Assembly: GCF_022345965.1 (NCBI RefSeq)
Contig: NZ_JAKRMU010000005.1
Span: 144,000 to 207,999 of the forward strand
DNA from: Corynebacterium sp. ACRQK
GTDB taxonomy: Bacteria > Actinomycetota > Actinomycetes > Mycobacteriales > Mycobacteriaceae
Length of the DNA: 64,000 nucleotides
Direction: 5' to 3'
Every line of letters begins with the position of its first letter. Position 1 is the stretch's first letter. Made by a program: the position numbers and the translations under genes. Under the pieces are notes generated by a model. The model worked only from the letters and a program-made list of their open reading frames with translations. It had not been told where the DNA came from and made no database searches. Positions 54,516 to 63,808 of this stretch are shown in pieces.

Positions 54516-56342
54516 ATGAGCCAAGAGACCTTCCCGCTACAGACCGTCCTCATCGCCAACCGCGGCGAGATCGCCATTCGCATCGCCCGCGCCGCCCGGG
54601 ACCTCGGCATCCGCTCCATCGCCGTCGTCTCTGAGGCGGACGTGGACAACCTGCACGCCAAGATCGCCGACGAGGCCTACACCCTGCCCGGCAACACCGC
54701 CGCCGAGACATACATGAACATCCCGGCCCTGCTGGATATCGCCCTGCGCGCCGGCGCGGACTGCGTGCACCCCGGCTACGGCTTCCTTTCCGAGAATGCG
54801 GACTTCGCCCGCGCTGTCGCGGAGGCGGGCTTGACCTGGGTCGGCCCTGCGCCGGAAGCCATCGAGACTCTGGGCAACAAGGTTGCCGCCCGCGCCCTGG
54901 CCACCGAGGTCGGCGCCCCGCTGGCGCCCGGCACCCCGGATCCGATTCCGAACTGGGAGCAGGCCCGCGATTTTGCCGACGAACACGGCATGCCCATTGC
55001 CATCAAGGCTGCATTCGGCGGCGGCGGCCGTGGCCTGAAGGTCGTGCACGACTACAACGACATCGAGGCCGCCTTCGAGTCCGCAGGTCGCGAGGCCAAG
55101 GCAGCTTTTGGCCGTGGCGAGTGCTACGTGGAGAAGTTCCTGACCAAGCCCCGCCACGTGGAGGCGCAGGTGCTGGCCGATACGCACGGCAACGTACGCG
55201 TTGTTGGCACGCGCGATTGCTCGGTGCAGCGCCGCTTCCAGAAGCTCGTCGAGGAGGCCCCGGCGCCGTTCCTGACGGATAAGCAGCGCACCGACATCAT
55301 CGAGGGCTCCCGCTCCATCTGCCAGGCTGCGAACTACACGGGCGCGGGCACGGTGGAGTTCATCGTCGCCGAGGACGGCACCGTCAGCTTCCTGGAGGTC
55401 AACACCCGCGTGCAGGTCGAGCACCCGGTCACCGAGGCTGTGACGGGCGTGGACATCGTCGGCGAGCAGTTCCGCATCGCCGCCGGCCTGCCGCTGAGCT
55501 TCAACGAGGACCCGGTCAGCGACGGCCACGCCTTCGAGTTCCGCATCAACGCGGAAGATGCCGCCAATGGCTTCGTCCCCTCCCCCGGCACCGTCACCCA
55601 GTTCGAGGTTCCGACGGGTCCGGGCATCCGCGTGGACGCGGGCGTGCGTTCTGGCTCTACGATCCCCGGCTTCTACGATTCCCTGATGGCCAAGCTGATC
55701 GTCAAGGGCCCGAACCGCGAGGTCGCCCTGCGCCGCGCCCAGGCCGCCTTAGCCGAGATGCGCATCCAGGGTGTGCGCACCGTACTGCCGTTCCACATGG
55801 ACATCGTCACCCACCCCGCCTTCTGCGGCGACGATCTGCACGTCTACACCGACTGGGTGGATACGGAGTACGAGCCGGGCATTGGCGCGGGATATGCCGG
55901 TTCTTCCCCGGAGGATGTCGAGGATGCCTACACCGAGCGCACTACTCTTACCGTGGAGATCGACGGCCGCCTGCACCGCGTGAGCCTTCCTTCTTCCTTC
56001 GGTGTTGCCGCCGCTGGCTCTTCTGGTGCGGACGCCACCTCGGCCTCCCCCGCGACCGGTTCCAGCGCGGCCGCTGGTAACTCCGGCGCGGACGCCTCGG
56101 CGGGTAGCTCCGCCGGTGGCAGCACCGACGCTAACGCCGTGGTGTGCCCGTACACCGGTGTGCTGGTGAAGTGGCAGGTCGCCGATGGCGATTCCGTGGA
56201 GGTCGGCCAGCCGATCGCCACTATCGAGGCCATGAAGATGGAATCCACGGTGGAGGCCAAGTCCGCCGGCACCATCACGCTGGCGCAGCTGAATCCGGGC
56301 GACAATGTGTCGAAGGGTGACGCACTGGGGCACATTGCGTAA
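54516..56342 (+). CDS. Biotin carboxylase fused to biotin carboxyl carrier domain
   Basis: The 608-residue protein starts with a complete biotin carboxylase (VLIANRGEIAIRIARAARDLG, HPGYGFLSENADFA, KAAFGGGGRGLK ATP-grasp loop, FLEVNTRVQVEHPVTEAVTG, residues 10-450). An Ala/Ser/Gly linker follows (about 495-535), then a biotinyl domain with the biotin lysine Lys574 in EAMKMEST. It resembles AccA/BccA-type alpha subunits, but no acyl-CoA carboxyltransferase beta subunit is nearby. Its position 83 bp after pxpBC and before the regulator ties it to 5-oxoproline metabolism. Confidence 0.93.
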   Translation: MSQETFPLQTVLIANRGEIAIRIARAARDLGIRSIAVVSEADVDNLHAKIADEAYTLPGNTAAETYMNIPALLDIALRAGADCVHPGYGFLSENADFARAVAEAGLTWVGPAPEAIETLGNKVAARALATEVGAPLAPGTPDPIPNWEQARDFADEHGMPIAIKAAFGGGGRGLKVVHDYNDIEAAFESAGREAKAAFGRGECYVEKFLTKPRHVEAQVLADTHGNVRVVGTRDCSVQRRFQKLVEEAPAPFLTDKQRTDIIEGSRSICQAANYTGAGTVEFIVAEDGTVSFLEVNTRVQVEHPVTEAVTGVDIVGEQFRIAAGLPLSFNEDPVSDGHAFEFRINAEDAANGFVPSPGTVTQFEVPTGPGIRVDAGVRSGSTIPGFYDSLMAKLIVKGPNREVALRRAQAALAEMRIQGVRTVLPFHMDIVTHPAFCGDDLHVYTDWVDTEYEPGIGAGYAGSSPEDVEDAYTERTTLTVEIDGRLHRVSLPSSFGVAAAGSSGADATSASPATGSSAAAGNSGADASAGSSAGGSTDANAVVCPYTGVLVKWQVADGDSVEVGQPIATIEAMKMESTVEAKSAGTITLAQLNPGDNVSKGDALGHIA

Positions 56343-56356
56343 TAAGCTGTACTGCT

Positions 56357-57001
56357 ATGCACTCCCAGTCGGCTATCGCGCATTCAGCTCTCCTTGACGG
56401 CATCGCCTCCGGTACCTATCTACCGGGCGAGAGGCTCAATGAGGTGAACGTGGCCCAGTCGCTGGGAATCTCCCGCAACACTTTGCGGGAGGCCTTCGCC
56501 ACCCTGGTTTCGGAGGGTCTGCTGGAGCGGATCCCCAACCGGGGTGTTTTTATTGCGGAGCCCACTCGCGAGGACTTGGCCGACATGTATGCTGCCCGCA
56601 TGGTGCTGGAGCCGGGGGCACTTTTGTGGGGCCAGCGGGAGGGGCTGGGCAAATTGGAGGGGATTGTCGCCAGCGCAGAAAAACTGCGGGATTCCGCCGG
56701 TTCGAACGCCAGCGAGGAGGACATCCGCGCGATTGCGGATGCGAACCAGGATTTCCACCGCGCTATCGTCGCCAGCGCTGGGTCGGCGGGGCTGAATCAC
56801 TCGATGGATCGCATTTTGGCGCAGATGCGCCTGGGGTTCGCCCGCGCCAACCGGCTAAACCACCAGTTCCATGTGGAGTTCATTGCGCAGAACCGCACGG
56901 TGACGGACCTAATCGCGGAGCAACGCTGGGAGTCGGCGGCTAACCAGCTGGCCGGGTTCCTGCAGCGCACGACCGATAACATCGAGCGCTACTTCGGCTA
57001 G
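56357..57001 (+). CDS. GntR-family regulator, FadR/FCD subfamily
   Basis: The 214-residue protein has an N-terminal winged helix (LLDGIASGTYLPGERLNEV, LGISRNTLREAFATLVSEGLL with the recognition helix) and a C-terminal all-helical FCD ligand domain from about residue 75 with D/H metal-site residues (ANQDFHRAIV, NHQFHVEFI). It follows the carboxylase gene by 14 bp and is the last gene of the plus-strand unit. It likely binds the TTGTTNAACAA palindromes upstream of pxpA and the NRAMP-like gene, with 5-oxoproline or glutamate as possible effector (inference). In B. subtilis the equivalent cluster has a different regulator (KipR). Confidence 0.9.
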   Translation: MHSQSAIAHSALLDGIASGTYLPGERLNEVNVAQSLGISRNTLREAFATLVSEGLLERIPNRGVFIAEPTREDLADMYAARMVLEPGALLWGQREGLGKLEGIVASAEKLRDSAGSNASEEDIRAIADANQDFHRAIVASAGSAGLNHSMDRILAQMRLGFARANRLNHQFHVEFIAQNRTVTDLIAEQRWESAANQLAGFLQRTTDNIERYFG

Positions 57002-57052
57002 CGTGACCCGCCCGGGGTGCGGGATCAGAGGCGCGGACTCCGGGGTGCGGAC

Positions 57053-57883
57053 TCAGGGCACCTGGTACTGCAGGTCGCGCGCGTCGGTGATGAGCATGTG
57101 TCCTGGCGCGTGACAGATCGCAAAATCTGGCTTGGATTCCATCACCACTGATTGCGGGGTCACTCCGCAGGCCCAGAACACGGGGATCGTGCCGGCGGGG
57201 ATATCCACGGCCTCGCCGAAGTCCGGGGTGTTCAGATCTTGGATGCCGATGGCGGCAGGATCACCCACATGCACCGGAGCGCCGTGTACTGCCGGGTAAC
57301 GGGAGGTGATCCGCACAGCGTCGGCTACTTGGGCGGCCGGGATGGGGCGCATGGAGACGACCATTGGGCCGGAGAACACCCCGGCCGGGTGGGTGGGGAT
57401 GTTCGTGCGATACATGGGCACGTTCTTGCCCTGGGCGATGTGCTCCACCGGCACGTCGTTATCCAGCAGCGCGGTCTCGAAGGTAAAGGAGCAGCCGATG
57501 ATGAAGCTGACGAGATCATTGCGCCATATGTCGCGCACGTCCGGAACCTCGCGATCCAGCTGGCCGTTGCGGTACACGCGGTACAGAGGAATGTCGCTGC
57601 GGATGTCCCCGTCCGCCAGCAGCTCGGAGGAAACCTGTCCGGCTTCCAGCACGCCGAGCAACGGGCACGGCTTCGGGTTGCGCTGGGCGAACAGCAGGAA
57701 GTCGAATGCTTGCTCTTGGGGCAGGGTGATCAGGTTCGCCTGTGCATAACCCCGCGCGTAGCCCGAGGTGTGGGCCACGGTGCCGCTGCGGAAGATCTGA
57801 CGCGCCTGCTGTGGCGAGAGCGCGCCCGGGTTCTCCTGGTGCTCCTGCCCCACAACTCCCTGTCGTGCAATGTTGTCTGACAT
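57053..57883 (-). CDS. DUF1445 hydro-lyase family protein (D-glutamate cyclase type)
   Basis: The 276-residue protein is YcsI/DUF1445: [46 protein letters not shown], and [21 protein letters not shown] with [13 protein letters not shown]. Family members include the mammalian mitochondrial D-glutamate cyclase (DGLUCY), which turns D-glutamate into 5-oxo-D-proline. Such an activity would feed the neighbouring 5-oxoprolinase. It is the second gene after the NRAMP-like transporter (47 bp gap) and converges with gntR. Bacterial substrate specificity is not established. Confidence 0.88.
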   Translation of the reverse strand: MSDNIARQGVVGQEHQENPGALSPQQARQIFRSGTVAHTSGYARGYAQANLITLPQEQAFDFLLFAQRNPKPCPLLGVLEAGQVSSELLADGDIRSDIPLYRVYRNGQLDREVPDVRDIWRNDLVSFIIGCSFTFETALLDNDVPVEHIAQGKNVPMYRTNIPTHPAGVFSGPMVVSMRPIPAAQVADAVRITSRYPAVHGAPVHVGDPAAIGIQDLNTPDFGEAVDIPAGTIPVFWACGVTPQSVVMESKPDFAICHAPGHMLITDARDLQYQVP

Positions 57884-57930
57884 CTCCGCAGCTCCCGATT
57901 CTTTCCTTATGCCTTAAGCCCTGATTCTTC

Positions 57931-59190
57931 TTATGCCCAGATTCCCGGCAGCTTGCTCATAGAGCTCCAGCCCAGGTACAGCGTCAGCAGCCAGGTCACG
58001 AAGCCAAGGACGAGCAGCCAGGTTGGGTACTTGTAGCCTTGCAGCAGATCGCGGCGGCGCCAGGCCACCCACAGAACGACGGCGAAGCCGATCGGCAGGA
58101 TCAGGCCGTTGAAAGCACCGGCGAAGATCAGCAGCTTCTGCGGAGCCTGGTTCAGGATCAGGTAGATCACAGCACACACGGCGATGAAAGCCACGACCAG
58201 CCAATTGAAGGTGGACTTCTTCATCGACTGCGGGGTAACGAAGGTCAGGGAGGTGTAGGAAGCACCCACCACAGAGGTCAGGCCTGCGGCCCACAGCACC
58301 ACGCCGAAGAAGCGCACGCCGATGTCTCCAGCGGCGTGACGGAATGCGTCTGCAGCCATGTTGTCTCCGGCCAGCGTCACGCCCGAAGCGACCACGCCCA
58401 GGATCGCCAGGAACAGCAGCGCACGCATAATTCCGGTGACGATGATGCCGGAGACCGAGACTTTGGTGATCGTGTCAACGTTGTGTACACCGGTCTGCCC
58501 GGAATCAATCATGCGGTGCGCACCCGCGAAGGTGATGTAGCCGCCGACGGTACCACCAATGAGGGTGGTGATCACCAGGAAGTCCACCTCAGTCGGCGCC
58601 ACTGTGTTCTTCAGAGCTTCGCCCAGCGGCGGTGCGGAGACGACTGCGACGTAAATCATCAGCAGGATCATGATGGCGCCCAGGCCGACGACGATGCGAT
58701 CCAGAGCCATGCCCGCGCGCTTCGACAGGAAGATAAAGATGGCGATCGCTGCGGACAACCCGCCGCCTAGCAGTGGATCCCAGCCGAGCATCGCATTGAT
58801 ACCCAGGCCCGTTCCGCCGATATTGCCAATGTTGAAGATCAGCCCGCCGATGAACACGAACGCTGCCATGACCCAGCCGAGCCCCGGCAGAACCTCATTG
58901 CCCAACTCGTTGGCACGCTTGCCGGATACGCCCAGCACGCGCCAAACGTTCAGCTGAATGGCGATGTCCACCAGGATCGAAACGAGGATTGCAAACGCGA
59001 ATGCCGCGCCCATCTCCACCGTGAACACGGTGGTTTGGGTGATGAATCCCGGGCCAATGGCACTGGTGGCCATGAGGAACATTGCGCCCAGCGACGCTGT
59101 GAATGTAGCCGCGCGGGCAGCTTCGGGCTTGCCGCCTGTGGGCGTGCTGGCTACGGGCGTGCCGCCCTCGTGCTCGTCTGTATTCGACAT
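57931..59190 (-). CDS. NRAMP-related transporter lacking metal-site motifs
   Basis: The 419-residue protein has eleven hydrophobic segments and an NRAMP-like order of helices; its N-terminal helix has IGPGFITQ. The canonical DPGN metal motif of helix 1 is replaced by TVFT, and the MPH motif of helix 6 is replaced by GGY in GGTVGGYITFAGAHRM, so divalent-metal transport is unlikely. B. subtilis ycsG in the ycsF-kipIA cluster is the positional counterpart. Import of 5-oxoproline or D-glutamate is my inference. The ATG at 59190 lies 40 bases from a GntR-type palindrome. It leads the DUF1445 gene. Confidence 0.85.
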   Translation of the reverse strand: MSNTDEHEGGTPVASTPTGGKPEAARAATFTASLGAMFLMATSAIGPGFITQTTVFTVEMGAAFAFAILVSILVDIAIQLNVWRVLGVSGKRANELGNEVLPGLGWVMAAFVFIGGLIFNIGNIGGTGLGINAMLGWDPLLGGGLSAAIAIFIFLSKRAGMALDRIVVGLGAIMILLMIYVAVVSAPPLGEALKNTVAPTEVDFLVITTLIGGTVGGYITFAGAHRMIDSGQTGVHNVDTITKVSVSGIIVTGIMRALLFLAILGVVASGVTLAGDNMAADAFRHAAGDIGVRFFGVVLWAAGLTSVVGASYTSLTFVTPQSMKKSTFNWLVVAFIAVCAVIYLILNQAPQKLLIFAGAFNGLILPIGFAVVLWVAWRRRDLLQGYKYPTWLLVLGFVTWLLTLYLGWSSMSKLPGIWA

Positions 59191-59230
59191 GTCGGCGCCT
59201 TTCTATGAGTGATTTGTATCACTTTAGAAT

Positions 59231-59243
59231 GTTGTTCAACAAT
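59231..59243. promoter_or_regulatory. 13-bp palindromic operator before the NRAMP-like gene
   Basis: GTTGTTCAACAAT differs from the pxpA-side palindrome only at one edge base and in the central base, which reverses with strand; TTGTT-n-AACAA is intact. It overlaps the stop codon of the upstream hydrolase gene and lies about 41 bases before the transporter ATG, a suitable place to block initiation. Confidence 0.75.
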
Positions 59244-60222
59244 CCGCAACTACCTTCCGCAGCCATTCCGCCAGTTCGTCCACTCGCTGCCGCCACACCG
59301 CGGGAGCCGCGATAATGTGCTCGCTGTCGTACTCGTAAAACTGCACCTCGGCGCCGCTTTCCTCGAAGTACTTCTTAATGACGCCCCCTGCGGTTCCCCT
59401 ACTGTCGAACCTCGCAAGGGAGACTGCCGTGGGCACCCCTGCAATATCCACCGCGAACCCCTCCGGGATTCGCGGGCTGAGTGCCACCAGGAAGTCCAGC
59501 TCACAATCCGCCCCCAGAGCCGAACTCAGAGCCGACCCCACCACCTGGCCCGCGGCCACTAGCCCGCTGCCGAATACCACCAGGCCGAAAGCCTTCGGCG
59601 TCAGCTCCGCCTGGATCTGTGCGACGGCTTCCGCCACGTCCTGCTGAGTAAGATCCCAGGAGCCGTACCCCGGCAGCGGATAAGTCAGATCCACGATGGT
59701 CACCCCGGAGCGCTCCGCGAGAGCGGCAAAGAGGGGAAGCCAAAACTGGTCGTGGCTTGCACCGTCACCGAACCAGCCTGGTCCACCGTGCAAGCTGACG
59801 GCTACGGCTCCGGTGGGATCAGGGGGCGTCACTACCGTTCCGACAACCCCATCCGGCAGTGCGGGGCGCTGCGACGTCCAGAGTTCGGCCCGCACCTGGG
59901 AGGTGTAGGCAACGTGCGGCATGCGGTGGTCCAGCCCAGCGCCCAGCACCAGCAAACTACTGTGCGCCAACAGATCGGGCACTCGTGCCCACATGCGCTC
60001 CGTCTCGTCCACCAGCTCCGCGGGAACGGGGCAAGACTGATCCTTGTAGGGAACCCCCTCGTCGTTTACGAGGGAATTGAAAATCTCCGGATAATTATCC
60101 TCAAAGAAGTTGCTTAGCTGGTCCAGCTGCTGCTGGGCGCTCAGCGGTTCCACGCCAGCCTGCACGTCGCCGCCAGTACCGGGCAGGTTAACAATGTCGG
60201 AGTTCGGGGTCTGCTCGCTCAT
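59236..60222 (-). CDS. Alpha/beta-hydrolase fold protein
   Basis: The 328-residue protein has an N-terminal acidic tail, an oxyanion-hole motif VSLHGGPGWFGDGASHDQF near the middle and a putative His in YDSEHIIAAPAVW near the end. The nucleophile elbow is VFGSGLVAAG, which is not a standard GxSxG, so a changed or lost hydrolase activity is possible. No signal peptide is seen. It has no obvious functional link to the NRAMP-like gene whose operator it overlaps. Confidence 0.75.
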   Translation of the reverse strand: MSEQTPNSDIVNLPGTGGDVQAGVEPLSAQQQLDQLSNFFEDNYPEIFNSLVNDEGVPYKDQSCPVPAELVDETERMWARVPDLLAHSSLLVLGAGLDHRMPHVAYTSQVRAELWTSQRPALPDGVVGTVVTPPDPTGAVAVSLHGGPGWFGDGASHDQFWLPLFAALAERSGVTIVDLTYPLPGYGSWDLTQQDVAEAVAQIQAELTPKAFGLVVFGSGLVAAGQVVGSALSSALGADCELDFLVALSPRIPEGFAVDIAGVPTAVSLARFDSRGTAGGVIKKYFEESGAEVQFYEYDSEHIIAAPAVWRQRVDELAEWLRKVVADC

Positions 60223-60263
60223 GGTTAGCCATTGTAGTTTCGACCCTGGACAAGGTTCCCGCT

Positions 60264-62903
60264 TTAGTCGGCAATCGCCTCCAGCGGGGAGGTTTTCGCC
60301 GCCTTATGCGCCGGCCACAACGCGGCCAGCACTCCCACGATGCCGGATCCCACAACCATGCCAACCAGCAGCTGCCACGGCAGGACCGCGCTATCCAAAC
60401 CTTCGGAGGCCAGCACCTTCACGAAGACCCAACCCAAGCCCACGCCGATGAGCACGCCCACTAGCGCGCCATAGATTGCGATCTGTACAGCCTCGAGAGT
60501 GATCATGCGACGTACCTGCTTGCGGAACATGCCCACTGCGCGCAGCATCCCGATCTCCTGCCGACGTTCGATCACGTTCAGCGCCAAGGTGTTGATGATG
60601 CCCAAGATCGCCACCAGGATCGATAGCGCCAGCATGGCGTTGAGGATCATCAGCATCTGGTCGATGCCGCTGGAGACAGTACCCGCGTACTCGGTGGGGG
60701 TCAGCACGTCGGCCACGATGAACGGTTCCACGGCTTTGCTCACGTTGTCCTTCAGATCCTTCTCGCTGATGTTCCCATCGCCGTGGACGTTAATCTGCAA
60801 GATGCTCAGATCCTCAGTCTCGTCGAGGGGCTTGCCCTGCCCCACATAGGGCTTCAGCGCGGCCTCGTTGAGTAGCGTCTGCGACTGCAGCGGCTCGGTG
60901 TAGATACCCAGCAGCTTGATCTTGCCCATTTCGCCCTGACCAACGCGGTACATCGGCACCTCGTCGCCGACCTTCCACTTCATGGCCTTGGCCTTACCCT
61001 CGGAGGCGTAGAAGCCCGGCTCGTCGGACTTCAGGTCCTCGCCCAGGGACTTCAGCCCCATGGACTTACCGAGCGGCCCCTTGAAGTAGAACGCGTACAT
61101 TCCCGCGTATGTCACGTTGCTTTCGGCCATGGGCTTGCCCACGCTGACAGGCGCCACCCCCAGGGTGGAGTGCGAGCTCACACCGTCGGCTTCGTCCACG
61201 GCCTTCTCCACGCCCTGCGGCAGTGGGAAACCCTGGTTCTGCGGACCACTGACCACCAGGTCGGACTTCACCGTGTCACCGATCATCTCCTCCATGGCAC
61301 TCTTCATCGTCGCACCGACCATGCCGAACGCCGCCACCAGCGCCACGCCCAAGGTCAGGGCAAACGCTGTTGTTGCGGTGCGTCGCGGATTCCTGCGTGA
61401 GTTTGTGGACGCCAACTTTCCAATCGCCCCAAATGGAGCGCCCAAGACGCGCCCCAGTGCGGGGACGATTGGGATGGATAGCGCCGGGGAAATGAGGAAA
61501 GAACCAACAATCACCAACAGGGAACCGACTCCCAGGATGCTCGCCCGAGCACCCGTATCGGCGTCCTTAAGAACAAGAGCGGCAATCGCGGCAACAACGC
61601 CAAGTAGGAAGACGATGGCGCCGGCGAAGGTGCGCAGTTTCAGCGGCGACGAGCTAGAGACATCACCCGAGCGCATAGCCTCGACCGGGTGCACGCGACC
61701 GGCACGGCGCGCCGGCGACCATGCGGAAACCACGGTGATGAGCACACCGATGACGAGGGGCAGAATCACCGCCTGCGGGGTAAGGCTGAGACCAGTACTC
61801 GGCAGGCCGAACCCGGCCATGTCCATGATTGCGAAGATGCCCTTGGCCAGCCCCATGCCGGCCACGATGCCCAGTGCCGAGCCGACGAGGCCAACCAGAA
61901 CGGCCTCGAAGACAACCGAGATCGTCAGCTGGCTGCGGGAGGCGCCCAGGGAGCGCAGCAGAGCGAACTCCCGCATGCGCTGGGCAACGACCATGGAGAA
62001 TGTATTGGCGATGATGAACGCGCCCACCAGCAGGCTGACGAGGGCGAAGGCCAGCAGGAAGTAGTTGACGAAGCTGAGGCCGTCCTGAATCTCTTTGGTG
62101 GCTTGTTCGACGATCGAGTCGCCGGTGACGACCTTGAATTCCGGGAATTCTTCTTGGACAGAGTCCTTGAGCTGCTCCGCGGTCACGCCGTCGTTAGCGG
62201 ACAGCCAGAAACCGTCGGGGAAGGTTCCGTTGGTATAGCGGTCAATATATACCCGAGTGTCAAGCGCCAGGCCGAGGTAGCCGCCCACGGAAAAGTCAGT
62301 GTCGTAGATTCCAACGATCTTGTAGTCATGGCTGTCGCGGACGTCGATGGCTTTCAGAGTGTCACCGATGTGCACGCCGTGCTGCTCGGCGGCATCGGTG
62401 TTGATCATCGCCTCCTTCTCGCCCTTCGGCTCGCGACCATCGGCCACGGTAATGGTGGGGCCGGGTGCGTTTTCGCCGGTGTCGTTGGGCAACAGCTCCG
62501 AGGGAGCACCACCGGTGCTCAGCTGTTTACCGTCCTTGGCGACGACGGCAATGGTTTCGGATGCCATGGCAACACTTTCGACATCCTCGTTGCCCTCTAA
62601 CTTGCTTCGCGTTTCCTGCGTGATCGGTTTGGTCGGATCCTTCTGCGTTACTTCGACATCTACAGCGGAATAAACGTTTTCGAATACCCCGTTGAAAGAT
62701 TTCTGCATCATGTCGGTGAACATGGAGGAACCGGAGATAAACGCGGTTCCTAGCACCACTGCGATGATGGTGAGGAGGAAGCGTAGCTTGTTGGCGAGCA
62801 CGCTGCGGTAGGAGACTTTCGCGACAGCACGGGCGTGGCTGCTGTTGGACTTCCCGGCATCGAATGGGCTGCGATATTTGTGGCTAGGAGTGGCGTTGGG
62901 CAT
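60264..62903 (-). CDS. ABC transporter permease with two FtsX domains (MacB/LolC-like)
   Basis: The 879-residue permease has an N-terminal helix (LANKLRFLLTIIAVVLGTAFISG), a large extracytoplasmic domain, three helices with FSMVVAQRMREFALLRSLGASRSQL, a second half beginning with another helix near residue 510 and its own external domain, and a final FtsX domain (VIERRQEIGMLRAVGMFRKQ). This 4+4 layout fits family 3.A.1.122 or 125 transporters that move lipids or export peptides by mechanotransmission. It starts two bases after the ATPase gene, so the two form one transporter. Confidence 0.9.
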   Translation of the reverse strand: MPNATPSHKYRSPFDAGKSNSSHARAVAKVSYRSVLANKLRFLLTIIAVVLGTAFISGSSMFTDMMQKSFNGVFENVYSAVDVEVTQKDPTKPITQETRSKLEGNEDVESVAMASETIAVVAKDGKQLSTGGAPSELLPNDTGENAPGPTITVADGREPKGEKEAMINTDAAEQHGVHIGDTLKAIDVRDSHDYKIVGIYDTDFSVGGYLGLALDTRVYIDRYTNGTFPDGFWLSANDGVTAEQLKDSVQEEFPEFKVVTGDSIVEQATKEIQDGLSFVNYFLLAFALVSLLVGAFIIANTFSMVVAQRMREFALLRSLGASRSQLTISVVFEAVLVGLVGSALGIVAGMGLAKGIFAIMDMAGFGLPSTGLSLTPQAVILPLVIGVLITVVSAWSPARRAGRVHPVEAMRSGDVSSSSPLKLRTFAGAIVFLLGVVAAIAALVLKDADTGARASILGVGSLLVIVGSFLISPALSIPIVPALGRVLGAPFGAIGKLASTNSRRNPRRTATTAFALTLGVALVAAFGMVGATMKSAMEEMIGDTVKSDLVVSGPQNQGFPLPQGVEKAVDEADGVSSHSTLGVAPVSVGKPMAESNVTYAGMYAFYFKGPLGKSMGLKSLGEDLKSDEPGFYASEGKAKAMKWKVGDEVPMYRVGQGEMGKIKLLGIYTEPLQSQTLLNEAALKPYVGQGKPLDETEDLSILQINVHGDGNISEKDLKDNVSKAVEPFIVADVLTPTEYAGTVSSGIDQMLMILNAMLALSILVAILGIINTLALNVIERRQEIGMLRAVGMFRKQVRRMITLEAVQIAIYGALVGVLIGVGLGWVFVKVLASEGLDSAVLPWQLLVGMVVGSGIVGVLAALWPAHKAAKTSPLEAIAD

Positions 62904-62905
62904 AA

Positions 62906-63658
62906 CTAGTGGACCTCCAGCTTGCCCATGACCCCGAGGATGGCGTCTACGTCGGGCTTTTCAAGCTCGTCGGCGATCCGTCCGTCGGCGAGGAAAACGA
63001 CTCGATCTGCGTACGAGGCGGCCTTCGGATCGTGGGTAACGATGACGACAGTCTGATTGTCCTTATCCACGGCGTTGCGCAAAATACTGAGGACTTCCGC
63101 GGAACTATTGGAATCCAGGTTGCCGGTGGGCTCGTCGCCAAAGATGATCTCCGGTTGAGAGACCAGGGCGCGAGCGCAGGCAACGCGCTGCTGTTGGCCT
63201 CCCGAGAGTTCGGACGGTCGGTGGTCTAGGCGGTCCTTGAGTCCGAGGCGTACGACGACCTCGTCGAACCACTCTTGGTTCACTTTGCGGCCGGCGATGT
63301 CCAACGGCAGAGTGATGTTCTCTTTGGCAGTGAGGGTAGGAACCAGGTTGAAAGATTGGAAGATAAAGCCCAGACGGTCGCGTCGCAACGTCGTGGTCTG
63401 CTTGTCGTTAAGCGTGGAGATATCGGTATCTCCGATGTAGGCTTTTCCACTGGAGATTGAATCCAGTCCTGCCATGCAGTGCATAAGAGTAGATTTTCCG
63501 GAACCGCTAGGCCCCATGATTGCGGTGAACTGTCCGTCGTGGAAGTCGATGGAAATGCCGTCGAGGGCTTTCACTTCGGTTTCTCCGTGACCGTAGATCT
63601 TCCGTACATCTACGGCGCAAGCGGCGCTGGTTGATTCGTTGGTTTCTGGGTGCTTCAT
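62906..63658 (-). CDS. ABC transporter ATPase (MacB/LolD-like)
   Basis: The 250-residue ATPase has Walker [10 protein letters not shown], the Q-loop FQSFNLVP, signature LSGGQQQRVACARAL and Walker B EIIFGDEPTGNLDS, the last being typical of LolD/MacB/FtsE-type subunits. It precedes the two-FtsX-domain permease on the same strand. A TTGGAG Shine-Dalgarno lies eight bases before the ATG, and a CCCAC/GTGGG hairpin (63689-63703) lies in its leader region. Confidence 0.93.
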   Translation of the reverse strand: MKHPETNESTSAACAVDVRKIYGHGETEVKALDGISIDFHDGQFTAIMGPSGSGKSTLMHCMAGLDSISSGKAYIGDTDISTLNDKQTTTLRRDRLGFIFQSFNLVPTLTAKENITLPLDIAGRKVNQEWFDEVVVRLGLKDRLDHRPSELSGGQQQRVACARALVSQPEIIFGDEPTGNLDSNSSAEVLSILRNAVDKDNQTVVIVTHDPKAASYADRVVFLADGRIADELEKPDVDAILGVMGKLEVH

Positions 63659-63808
63659 CAGCGTTGCTCCAAGCTTCTCCGGTGGGTTCCCACTGTTTGT
63701 GGGGGCAATAAATCCAATAGACGCCCTAGGGGGTAACTATTTGAATAATGCAATTGTAAACGTTGGGGACAACAAAAGCGGAGGCTAAAGACATAAAGGA
63801 AACAAATA

